DNA of 10,795 nucleotides from Comamonadaceae bacterium (lineage in GTDB: Bacteria; Pseudomonadota; Gammaproteobacteria; Burkholderiales; Burkholderiaceae_C), in the NCBI GenBank assembly GCA_947478935.1, contig CANJXV010000063.1, positions 1 through 10,795 of the forward strand, read 5' to 3'. A model generated the notes under the pieces. The model was not told where the DNA came from, searched no databases, and saw only the letters and a list, made by a program, of their open reading frames with translations. Shown piece after piece: positions 1 through 6,482 of the stretch. A program made the position numbers and the translations under genes. The first letter of the stretch is position 1; each line of letters starts with the position of its first letter.

Positions 1-971
1 AGCTCTTGGAAAGTGGTGCTGGTGGTACGGCCACACCCTGGGCAGGCCGTGACGCTGGGTACAAAAGCACGCAAGCCCAGCGCCTGCAAAATTTCGGCGG
101 CGATGACCACCTCTTGATTACGCGACTCACCTGGCGCTGGAGTGAGCGATACCCGGATCGTGTCGCCAATGCCCTCTTGCAGCAATACCGACAAAGCTGC
201 GGCTGAAGCGACCGTGCCTTTGGTGCCCATGCCTGCCTCGGTAAGGCCTAAATGCAAAGGATAGGACGTGCTGCGCCCGAGTTCGCGATAGACCGCAATC
301 AAGTCCTGTACGCCACTGACTTTGCACGAAATGATGATCTGATTGGCCGCCATACCCATGGACTGCGCCAGTTGCGCCGAACCCACCGCCGAACTGATCA
401 AGGCCTGGTACATCACCTGTTTGTAATTGCGCGGCTCGGACAGCTTGCTATTGGCGTCCATCAAATCAGCGAGCAACTCTTGGTCTAGGCTGCCCCAGTT
501 GACACCGATACGCACCGGCTTGTCCCAACGCATTGCTGCTTCAATCATTTGTCCGAACTGGCGGTCTTTCTTGTCGCCCTTGCCCACGTTGCCAGGATTG
601 ATGCGATATTTGGAAAGCGCCTGCGCGCAATCGGGGAAATCCGTCAGCAAGCGATGACCGTTGTAATGGAAATCACCCACCAGGGGCACGGCGATGCCCA
701 TGCGGTCCAATTGTTCACGGATGTGCGGAACCGCTTGCGCTGCTTCCGGCGTATTGACAGTGATGCGCACCATCTCCGAACCGGCCAGCGCCAACTCCTT
801 CACCTGGATAGCGGTACCTATCACGTCCACGGTATCGGTATTGGTCATGGACTGAATGCGCACTGGGGCCCCGCCGCCTATGGTCACCACATTACCGCCC
901 CAGCGCACGATAGCCTGCAGGCCTTGGCGCGCGGCTACACCATTGGAGTTCAAAATAATCTGATTTGTCAT
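1..971 (-). CDS. ispG: 4-hydroxy-3-methylbut-2-en-1-yl diphosphate synthase IspG (GcpE), 3' end beyond the left edge
   Basis: IspG is a cytosolic [4Fe-4S] enzyme of the MEP pathway. It converts 2-C-methyl-D-erythritol 2,4-cyclodiphosphate to HMBPP on the way to isoprenoids. The minus frame stays open from 971 to the window edge, giving 323 residues. Visible blocks are the N-terminal barrel start (VRIQSMTNTDT, about residues 37-47), VGDFHYNGH, KYRINPGN, RIGVNWGSL, PLHLGLTEAG and, near the edge, the cluster motif CPGCGR with Cys310 and Cys313. The third cluster cysteine (in the family's NGPGE region) must lie off the window. Cys310 sits about 40 residues later than in E. coli IspG, consistent with the longer betaproteobacterial form. 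Two tandem ATGs (974 and 971) overlap the rodZ stop. I chose 971 because AAGG on the minus strand lies 7 nt upstream of it and only 4 nt from the first ATG. It is the last visible gene of the ndk-rlmN-pilF-rodZ run. Confidence 0.97.
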   Translation of the reverse strand, partial: MTNQIILNSNGVAARQGLQAIVRWGGNVVTIGGGAPVRIQSMTNTDTVDVIGTAIQVKELALAGSEMVRITVNTPEAAQAVPHIREQLDRMGIAVPLVGDFHYNGHRLLTDFPDCAQALSKYRINPGNVGKGDKKDRQFGQMIEAAMRWDKPVRIGVNWGSLDQELLADLMDANSKLSEPRNYKQVMYQALISSAVGSAQLAQSMGMAANQIIISCKVSGVQDLIAVYRELGRSTSYPLHLGLTEAGMGTKGTVASAAALSVLLQEGIGDTIRVSLTPAPGESRNQEVVIAAEILQALGLRAFVPSVTACPGCGRTTSTTFQE

Positions 972-1861
972 CATGGCACCTTGAATCTGGCAACATTGTC
1001 CTGGGTATGTGGTCCCAAAGTAAACGGCGCGCCGCGCACCACAACCTCGGTATGGTCGGCCCGCCCTATTACCACTGAAAGCGGTAGATCCCCACCTACC
1101 TCGGCAGCTTCAGCAGCCGCCAATGTACGTCGCAACAATACCGTTCCTTTGCCATCGGTAACTTCAATCCAGGTGCTACCGCGCGCTTTGAATAGCAGCA
1201 CAGACTGCACCGCCTTCATAGCTGATGCGCTGCGATCCGGTGCAGCAGGCGAAGCAGGCACTTCTGGCATGGACGCCGCAGGCAATGGGGCAGGCGCGGT
1301 TTGTGCCGCATCATCCTGCCCCGCTTGGGTCGCTGGCGCTCCGGAGACGGCAAGCTCCGGCGGGGCCGCACCCGGCGCTCGGTGGTTTAGTTGTGCGATT
1401 TGCGGGTAAAAATACACCACCCCAGCGAGCATCAGCAAAGCAAAAGCGATCCACCAAACAGGAGAGATCGGACTGCGATCATTGCCGCGCATCGTCAGCC
1501 GGGTTTCCCTGCCAAGGCCCACAGCTGCTTCATACGTAGCGGCCGATGGCGCCTGGGCCTTAGGCTTGGGCAATTGCGCCAGCACAGCCTGTGCATCCAA
1601 CCCAAGAAAACGGGCTACGCTGGCCACCATGGCCCGGCCAATGTGCAGATTAGGGCCTTCTTCAAACTGGTCATTCTCAAAGGCTTGTAAGCGCAGCACG
1701 GATACTTTCAGTCGCGCCGACAAACTTTCCAAGGACATACCGGCGTCCATGCGCGCGCGCTGCAACTGCTGTCCAACACTCAGTGCTTTCGCAGCGCCCT
1801 CAGTATCAGCAAATTCGGACGGCACGCGCAGGCCGATCGTTGGTTCGTCTGCATCAGTCAT
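971..1861 (-). CDS. rodZ: Cytoskeletal cell-shape protein RodZ (HTH plus DUF4115)
   Basis: RodZ is a bitopic inner-membrane protein that links MreB filaments to the wall-elongation machinery and maintains rod shape. The 296-residue product has the family order: a cytoplasmic Xre-like helix-turn-helix at about residues 29-85 (starting SVGQQLQRARMDAGMSLE), a basic linker, one transmembrane helix at about 134-155 (PVWWIAFALLMLAGVVYFYP), an Ala/Pro-rich periplasmic spacer at about 160-215, and a C-terminal beta-rich DUF4115 domain at about 220-293 (including STWIEVTDGKGTVLL). The ATG at 1861 has GAGGTG four bases upstream, so this start is well supported. It overlaps the end of pilF by 8 bp and its stop overlaps the ispG start by 1 bp, which suggests translational coupling. 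Only the family match is inferred; nothing looks truncated. Confidence 0.95.
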   Translation of the reverse strand: MTDADEPTIGLRVPSEFADTEGAAKALSVGQQLQRARMDAGMSLESLSARLKVSVLRLQAFENDQFEEGPNLHIGRAMVASVARFLGLDAQAVLAQLPKPKAQAPSAATYEAAVGLGRETRLTMRGNDRSPISPVWWIAFALLMLAGVVYFYPQIAQLNHRAPGAAPPELAVSGAPATQAGQDDAAQTAPAPLPAASMPEVPASPAAPDRSASAMKAVQSVLLFKARGSTWIEVTDGKGTVLLRRTLAAAEAAEVGGDLPLSVVIGRADHTEVVVRGAPFTLGPHTQDNVARFKVP

Positions 1862-2690
1862 CGAACACCTCTTTGTCGAGCAAACTCACCTCACGGGACT
1901 GGGGAAAGCGCTTACGCATACTGGCGCTAAGTGCCGTTACCTGCGCGCCGTCGCCACTTTTGCGGGCCAGCTTGATACCCAGCCATAAACTCTCCGCATT
2001 AGCCCACTGTGAAGCATTGACCGGTGCGATAAAAGCCTGCCCCCTTGCGTAATCCCCCTGCCTAAACAATTGCAAAGCCAAGTTATAGGTGACAACCGGA
2101 TTGGTGGGCTCCAATTGGAAGGCCATGAGCAAACTTTTTTCCGCGTTAGCCGCCTGTCCGGCTTTAGCCTGACACATGCCCTGCGTCATCCAAGTTTTGG
2201 CTCGGGCGTCGTAGTTGGGGTTGGCCAGCGCAGCAGCAAACTGGGCCATAGCCTCACTCATTCGGCCCTGCTGGCACAAAAACCATCCGTAATTGTGTTG
2301 CGCCGAAGCGGCCTGCGGCTGCACCGCCAGTGCTTTGCGAAAGCCGTCCTCGGCCAATGCAGGTTCGTTCATCCGCATATAAATCAGGCCACGCAGGTTA
2401 TGCGCTTCGAACAAGCCATTGTCCGCCGCCAAGCTTTGTTTTACCGCGTCCAGCGCATACGTGTTTTTTCCGTCGGAAAAATAGGTGGACGCCAACTCCA
2501 GGTACACGCGGGCACGTTTGCGTGCTTCGGTATCGTCCGCGCTGGTGCTCAAATCGGTCTTGCCCATGCCCGTGCATGCGGCCAGTAACACCAACAAGCA
2601 CAAGCCCGCAAAAAGACGCCCGCCAGCCAAGCAATGGGCATTGGCACGGCCAAACACACACGCCGCGAAAGCCTGCACATCAGACCGCAT
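1854..2690 (-). CDS. pilF: Type IV pilus biogenesis TPR lipoprotein PilF/PilW
   Basis: PilF (PilW in Neisseria) is an outer-membrane TPR lipoprotein that acts as pilotin or stability factor for the PilQ secretin of type IV pili. The 278-residue product has a signal peptide with lipobox LLAAC (predicted lipidated Cys39), then tandem TPR helices over about residues 58-215. Canonical TPR spacing is visible in stretches such as AHNLRGLIYMRMNEPALAED and HNYGWFLCQQGRMSEAMAQF. I chose the ATG at 2690 because a GGAGG Shine-Dalgarno lies six bases upstream. The frame stays open to 2717, but the extra residues MRRGMWRRW look like read-through of the rlmN 3' end. The signal peptide is still long, so a GTG slightly downstream is possible. 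The gene overlaps rlmN by 11 bp and rodZ by 8 bp, inside the presumed operon. Pilus function is inferred from the family and conserved context, since no other pilus gene is present. Confidence 0.9.
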   Translation of the reverse strand: MRSDVQAFAACVFGRANAHCLAGGRLFAGLCLLVLLAACTGMGKTDLSTSADDTEARKRARVYLELASTYFSDGKNTYALDAVKQSLAADNGLFEAHNLRGLIYMRMNEPALAEDGFRKALAVQPQAASAQHNYGWFLCQQGRMSEAMAQFAAALANPNYDARAKTWMTQGMCQAKAGQAANAEKSLLMAFQLEPTNPVVTYNLALQLFRQGDYARGQAFIAPVNASQWANAESLWLGIKLARKSGDGAQVTALSASMRKRFPQSREVSLLDKEVFDD

Positions 2691-3837
2691 CCAGCGCCTC
2701 CACATTCCTCGCCGCACCGCAATGTCCGGATTCGCGCGCTTTACGCTTATCCATTCGCAGCATCACGCTCGTGCGGTCACGCACCTCACCGGCCAGCTGG
2801 CCGCAAGCAGCGTCAATATCGTCCCCACGGGTTTTACGTACCGTAGTGATGATGCCCGCATCATTCAAGGTGCGGGCAAAAGCCGCCACGACTGCCTTTG
2901 TGGAGCGCTGCAAGCCCGAGGCGGGAAAAGGGTTGAAAGGAATCAGATTTAGCTTGCACCAGCCCACACGACCCTGGCCGTAGTAGCGCAGCAGCGTAAT
3001 CAGTTCCTGCGCCATGGCAGGCGTGTCATTCACGCCTTGCAACATGCAGTACTCAAATGTGATGAAGTCGCGCGGCGCCACTGCCAGATAGCGTTCGCAA
3101 GCGCGCATCAGTTCATCAAGCGGATATTTTTTATTCAAAGGGACCAAGTCATCGCGTAGCGCGTCCTGCGGTGCATGCAAGGAGACGGCCAGAGCTACCG
3201 GGCAATCTTGGCCCAGGCGGTCCATGATGGGCACCATGCCGGAGGTGGATACCGTTACCCGGCGGCGCGACAAACCGTAGCCGTGGTCATCGAGCATAGT
3301 GCGTAAGGCTGGAAGCAGTTCGGTATAGTTTTGCAGCGGCTCCCCCATCCCCATCATGACGACATTGGAAATAATGCGTTCATCCCGCCCCAGGTGTTTG
3401 CGCAAAAAATGCTCGGCAAACCACAGCTGGGAAATGATTTCGCCTGCCGTTAGGTTGCGGCTAAACCCCTGGTGGCCAGTAGAACAAAAACGGCAAGCTA
3501 CGGCGCAACCGGCTTGGGATGAAACACATAAAGTGCCACGGTCTGCCTCGGGGATATAAACCGCCTCAATGGCATCACCTACACCCACATCGAATAACCA
3601 TTTAATCGTGCCGTCAGCCGACACATGCTGCGAAATTACCGGCAAAGCTTTTACCAGGGCGCTAGTTTTGAGTTTTTCACGCAAGGACTTTGCTAAGTCG
3701 GTCATGGCGTCAAATTCGCTCGCGCCTCGTTGGTGAACCCAGCGAAATAACTGCACTGCCCGGAATCGCTTCTCGCCCAGGCGCTCGCAAAAAAGGGCCA
3801 AACCCTCGAGGTCGTAGTCGAGTAGGTTGGCCCGCAT
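2680..3837 (-). CDS. rlmN: Dual-specificity RNA methyltransferase RlmN (radical SAM)
   Basis: RlmN is a cytosolic radical-SAM enzyme that makes 2-methyladenosine at A2503 of 23S rRNA and at A37 of some tRNAs. The 385-residue product has an N-terminal accessory domain (about 1-95). The cluster motif CAVACRFC follows, with Cys111, Cys115 and Cys118 binding [4Fe-4S]. Then come the SAM-binding stretch MMGMGEPLQNY (161-171), VTVSTSGMVP, AVSLHAP (217-223) and LIPFNPFP (298-305). The second catalytic cysteine, which carries the protein-bound methyl, is Cys345 in the context DDIDAACGQL. RlmN normally carries this residue, which separates it from merely similar radical-SAM enzymes. The length is typical. 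The ATG at 3837 has no good Shine-Dalgarno but lies 8 bp after the ndk stop and gives the usual family N-terminus (NLLDYDLEGL). It sits second in the ndk-to-ispG run. Confidence 0.97.
   Translation of the reverse strand: MRANLLDYDLEGLALFCERLGEKRFRAVQLFRWVHQRGASEFDAMTDLAKSLREKLKTSALVKALPVISQHVSADGTIKWLFDVGVGDAIEAVYIPEADRGTLCVSSQAGCAVACRFCSTGHQGFSRNLTAGEIISQLWFAEHFLRKHLGRDERIISNVVMMGMGEPLQNYTELLPALRTMLDDHGYGLSRRRVTVSTSGMVPIMDRLGQDCPVALAVSLHAPQDALRDDLVPLNKKYPLDELMRACERYLAVAPRDFITFEYCMLQGVNDTPAMAQELITLLRYYGQGRVGWCKLNLIPFNPFPASGLQRSTKAVVAAFARTLNDAGIITTVRKTRGDDIDAACGQLAGEVRDRTSVMLRMDKRKARESGHCGAARNVEALDAV
2697..2701 (-). promoter_or_regulatory. Shine-Dalgarno GGAGG for pilF, inside the rlmN 3' end
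   Basis: On the minus strand GGAGG is followed by six bases (CGCTGG) and then the ATG at 2690. It is the best ribosome binding site seen in the ndk-ispG run and decides the pilF start over the upstream in-frame candidate at 2717. It lies within the last codons of rlmN, so ribosomes terminating on rlmN could reinitiate here. Confidence 0.7.
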
Positions 3838-3845
3838 AGTCGGGT

Positions 3846-4271
3846 TTAGCGCGCGTAAATCTGCATGCCGGGGAAGAAAAACGCGATTTCCGCTGCCGCT
3901 GTTTCCGGTGCGTCGGAACCGTGGACGGCGTTAGCGTCGATGCTGGCCGCAAAGTCGGCACGAATGGTGCCGGGGTTGGCTTTCTTGGGGTCGGTAGCGC
4001 CCATTAGGTCTCGGTTGGTGACGATGGCATTGGAGCCTTCCAGAACCTGGATCATCACAGGACCGGAGATCATGAAATCCACCAAATCTTTGAAAAAAGG
4101 GCGCTCTTTGTGTACAGCGTAAAACGCTTGCGCCTCAGCGATCGAGAGATGGGCCATACGGGCCGCGATCACCTTCAGTCCAGCGCCTTCGAAGCGGGCG
4201 TAAATTTGCCCGATGACGTTTTTCGCCACAGCGTCGGGTTTAATGATGGAGAGAGTGCGTTCGATTGCCAT
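3846..4271 (-). CDS. ndk: Nucleoside diphosphate kinase
   Basis: Ndk transfers the gamma phosphate from ATP to nucleoside diphosphates through a phospho-histidine intermediate, keeping NTP and dNTP pools balanced in the cytosol. The 141-residue length is the normal bacterial size. It starts ERTLSIIKPDAVAKNVIG and carries the nucleotide-binding stretch VLEGSNAIVTNRDLMGATDP. The active-site signature NAVHGSD places the phosphorylated histidine at residue 117, the same number as in E. coli. The ATG at 4271 begins the family's standard N-terminus. The Shine-Dalgarno is weak: AAGG lies about 13 bases upstream. It is the first gene of the tight run with rlmN, pilF, rodZ and ispG. The 75-bp gap behind rluB contains a plausible promoter, so the run probably starts here, with possible read-through from rluB. 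Confidence 0.97.
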   Translation of the reverse strand: MAIERTLSIIKPDAVAKNVIGQIYARFEGAGLKVIAARMAHLSIAEAQAFYAVHKERPFFKDLVDFMISGPVMIQVLEGSNAIVTNRDLMGATDPKKANPGTIRADFAASIDANAVHGSDAPETAAAEIAFFFPGMQIYAR

Positions 4272-4329
4272 AGTCTTAAGTAAACCTTAGTTTTGAATAG
4301 TATCGCCACCCTGCGTGGCAAAGCGCCCG

Positions 4330-4338
4330 ATTTTAGCA
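4330..4338 (-). promoter_or_regulatory. Candidate extended -10 promoter for the ndk-rlmN-pilF-rodZ-ispG run
   Basis: Read on the minus strand the sequence is TGCTAAAAT: a TGn extension followed by TAAAAT, a five-of-six match to the sigma-70 -10 hexamer. It lies between the rluB stop and the ndk start and predicts a transcript start about 50 bp upstream of the ndk ATG. I see no good -35 hexamer 16-18 bp upstream, which an extended -10 promoter can tolerate. A second, weaker possibility is TTGCCA followed after 16 bp by TATTCA, closer to ndk. Judged by eye only. Confidence 0.4.
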
Positions 4339-4346
4339 CCCGGCCC

Positions 4347-5654
4347 CTAGCGGGGGCGCCCTTTTCCCTTGGGACCAAAGGGCATAGCGCTGGGCTTGCC
4401 GCCCTGCTGTTTGCGCTGACGCGTCAAGCTTTCGGCACCGATATAGCCGACCGACGTTTTTAAAGGATCGGGCTGGCCCGCGGGCGCCTTCGCTAAGGTT
4501 GTGCGCATATCGCCCATCGGGCTGCCAAATTTTTTCTGGGTAGCCATGGGGGCCCGACCGCTTCGCGGCCCTCTGGTGGAACCCGGGCCACGGGTTTTTG
4601 CACGCCCCGGAACGCCTGGCCCGGCACGTTCAGGCCGACCGGGAGCGGCTTGTCCGGGCGCACCGGCGGGGCCGCCAGCAGCCTGCGTCAAGGCGCGGAT
4701 ATCGGATTCCTCCAACTCCATCCAGGCGCCGCGTTTGAGGCCGCGCGGCAGCAGCATGGCACCGTAACGGATGCGGATCAGGCGGCTAACTGCATGGCCT
4801 ACCGCCTCAATCATTCGACGCACTTCTCGGTTACGGCCTTCGGAAATCGTGACACGGTACCAGCAATTGCTGCCCTCCCCGCCACCATCCTGGATGGTCC
4901 CAAATTGGGCCAAGCCGTCGTCCAGGCGAACCCCGTCAAGCAACAGGTGCTTTTCGTCTCGGCTTAGCGAGCCTAAAACCCGCACCGCGTATTCGCGCTC
5001 CAGCCCGAAACGCGGATGCATCAACTGATTAGCCAGATCGCCGGAACTGGTGAAGAGCAACAAGCCTTCGGTATTGAGGTCTAGCCGACCTACCGATTGC
5101 CATTTACCTTGCTGCAGCTTGGGCAAGCGTCTAAATACCGTGGGCCGGTTTTGCGGGTCATCGTGCGTCACCACTTCGCCCACCGGCTTGTGGTAAGCGA
5201 TCACGCGCGCGGGCGGCGGATCGATACGAAAGCGCACCGGCTTGCCATTGACTTTGATATGGTCACCAAACTGAATCCGCTGACCGATATGCGCCGGTTC
5301 GTTGTTAACCGAAATGCGCCCTTCCAAGATCAGTCGCTCCATCTCTAGGCGGGAACCCATGCCCGATTGCGCCAAAATTTTGTGTAATTTTGGCGTTTCG
5401 GCTTGGGGCTGCAAGATGCGGCGCGGCTCTGGCCGGGAAGCTTCGTCATCTTCCAAATCAAATGCACCGGACACGACTGCCTCAAATAGGGTAGCGGCCA
5501 AGGGTGCGGTTTCCCCCGGTGAAGCTGCGGCATCGCCGCGTGCGCTTTCAGGCTCATCAAGTACTGGGTCGACTACTTGCTGCACAGCGGTAGACGGCTG
5601 TGTCAAGCCAACAGTCTGGTCAGGCGAAGCCTCATCGGCCTTGGGGTGTGTCAC
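4347..5654 (-). CDS. rluB: 23S rRNA pseudouridine synthase of the RluB (RsuA) family, with long low-complexity tails
   Basis: RsuA/RluB-family enzymes isomerise uridine to pseudouridine in rRNA; RluB modifies position 2605 of 23S rRNA (E. coli numbering). With the GTG start at 5654 the product is 435 residues. It has an acidic, Ala/Pro-rich N-terminal extension (about 1-88), an S4 RNA-binding domain (about 89-135, LHKILAQSGMGSR), the catalytic motif GRLDLNTEGLLLFT with Asp192, and the family block EGRNREVRRM (about 272-281). A Gly/Pro/Arg-rich basic tail runs from about residue 325. The frame is open back to a TTG at 5735, which would overlap scpB by 56 bp without a ribosome binding site. I chose 5654 because AGGAAAG lies 9 bases upstream and it falls 25 bp after the scpB stop. 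The start is uncertain because no ATG precedes the S4 domain. RluB rather than RluE/RluF is inferred from the family layout and pairing with scpB. Confidence 0.9.
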   Translation of the reverse strand: MTHPKADEASPDQTVGLTQPSTAVQQVVDPVLDEPESARGDAAASPGETAPLAATLFEAVVSGAFDLEDDEASRPEPRRILQPQAETPKLHKILAQSGMGSRLEMERLILEGRISVNNEPAHIGQRIQFGDHIKVNGKPVRFRIDPPPARVIAYHKPVGEVVTHDDPQNRPTVFRRLPKLQQGKWQSVGRLDLNTEGLLLFTSSGDLANQLMHPRFGLEREYAVRVLGSLSRDEKHLLLDGVRLDDGLAQFGTIQDGGGEGSNCWYRVTISEGRNREVRRMIEAVGHAVSRLIRIRYGAMLLPRGLKRGAWMELEESDIRALTQAAGGPAGAPGQAAPGRPERAGPGVPGRAKTRGPGSTRGPRSGRAPMATQKKFGSPMGDMRTTLAKAPAGQPDPLKTSVGYIGAESLTRQRKQQGGKPSAMPFGPKGKGRPR

Positions 5655-5679
5655 AGTGGTGGGCTTTCCTGGGCAATGT

Positions 5680-6372
5680 TCAAACAGGGCTTTCGGGGTC
5701 AGCAAGGTCCGATTCTGCGATCTGATCGGGCGCAATTAATGCCAGTTCAGCCGAGCCAGGGTCCGCGTCGTCACTGGCTGGTTCGGGCGTTGCCAATAGC
5801 AGCTCTGCATTGGGGCTGGCGCCTGCCACGGCATCGGCCAGTATTTCTACATTGGCCTGGCCCATGGCTTCCAATGGCGGTAAGTCCCCCAGGCTCGAAA
5901 GGCCTAAATCGTCCAAAAATTGCTTGGTCGTGGCGAACAAGGCCGGACGCCCGGGAGCCTCGCGGTGACCAATGACTTCGACCCAGCCCCGGTCTTCGAG
6001 TTGTTTGAGTAGTAGCGAATTGATAGTCACGCCACGTATATCTTCCATATCTCCGCGGGTTACCGGCTGCCGATAGGCGATGATGGCCAGCGTCTCTAGC
6101 GTAGCGCGGGTATACCGAGGAGGCTTCTCCGGGTGCAGACGGTCCAGGTATTCGCGCATGTCCGAACGGCTTTGGAAACGCCAACCGGTGGCTACTTGAA
6201 CCAGCTCAATGCCTTTAGACGCCCATTCGGTTTCCAATTCGGCCAACAGCGCGCGGATGTCCTCTTCGCCCAAAGTGTCCTGAAACAAAGTGGCCATGTC
6301 GCGCAAGCTTAAGGCTTGTTGTCCGCACAAGAGTGCGGTTTCCAGGATTCGCAAAGCGTGGGCCATAGTCAT
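5680..6372 (-). CDS. scpB: Segregation and condensation protein ScpB
   Basis: ScpB is the winged-helix (kite) dimer of the SMC-ScpA-ScpB condensin, which binds ScpA and helps compact and segregate the chromosome. The 230-residue product shows the family's central block YTRATLETLAIIAYRQPVTR (87-106), DIRGVTINSLLLKQLEDRGW (111-130), and the closing motif GRPALFATTKQFLDDLGL (141-158). An acidic, Ala-rich tail of about 70 residues follows and is probably disordered. The start is bounded: an in-frame TGA lies just upstream (TGA ATA ATG), so only the ATGs at 6372 and 6366 are possible. Neither has a clear Shine-Dalgarno. It is followed 25 bp later by rluB, a common pairing. Its usual partner gene scpA is not adjacent; rluD occupies the upstream place. 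Confidence 0.95.
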   Translation of the reverse strand: MTMAHALRILETALLCGQQALSLRDMATLFQDTLGEEDIRALLAELETEWASKGIELVQVATGWRFQSRSDMREYLDRLHPEKPPRYTRATLETLAIIAYRQPVTRGDMEDIRGVTINSLLLKQLEDRGWVEVIGHREAPGRPALFATTKQFLDDLGLSSLGDLPPLEAMGQANVEILADAVAGASPNAELLLATPEPASDDADPGSAELALIAPDQIAESDLADPESPV

Positions 6373-6383
6373 TATTCAAATAG

Positions 6384-6452
6384 TGGAGCAGATAGCGCTT
6401 GCGCTTGAAGCGCGAAAGTCGCATTTTCTGGAACCCCAAAGTGGCTGCTCCA
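6384..6452 (-). repeat. Inverted repeat with inner palindrome in the scpB leader
   Basis: The 110-bp gap between rluD and scpB contains perfect 8-bp arms, TGGAGCAG at 6384-6391 and CTGCTCCA at 6445-6452, 53 bp apart. Between them, next to a tandem GCGCTT pair (6395-6406), lies the palindrome GCGCTTGAAGCGC (6401-6413). In a minus-strand transcript this could fold as a hairpin inside a longer stem ending about 12 nt before the scpB ATG. There is no T run after it, so it does not look like a simple terminator. Function unknown. Confidence 0.5.
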
Positions 6453-6482
6453 AAATGCAGCGAGGGTCAGGCGCCGGGGCGT

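Noticed and set aside
549..1409. A 286-codon plus-strand open frame across the ispG-rodZ junction
   Set aside because: It is antisense to two clearly recognised genes, has no recognisable domain, and its composition fits a complementary-strand shadow of GC-rich coding sequence.
2691..2717. Upstream start for pilF at 2717
   Set aside because: The ATG at 2690 has GGAGG at ideal spacing. The upstream choice increases the overlap with rlmN to 38 bp and makes the signal peptide implausibly long.
2330..2983. A 217-codon plus-strand open frame opposite pilF and rlmN
   Set aside because: It lies wholly antisense to genes with strong family motifs, and its product is rich in Arg, Pro, Ser and His without domain features, as expected of a shadow.
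4341..4380. Possible rluB terminator formed by CCCC-tagc-GGGG and nearby CCCTT/AAGGG pairs
   Set aside because: The stems are only 4-5 bp, they overlap the last rluB codons, and no T run follows in the direction of transcription.
6215..6439. A basic 74-residue minus-strand peptide starting in the scpB leader
   Set aside because: About two thirds of it overlaps scpB in another frame, and the start lacks a ribosome binding site. A leader peptide is conceivable but unsupported.
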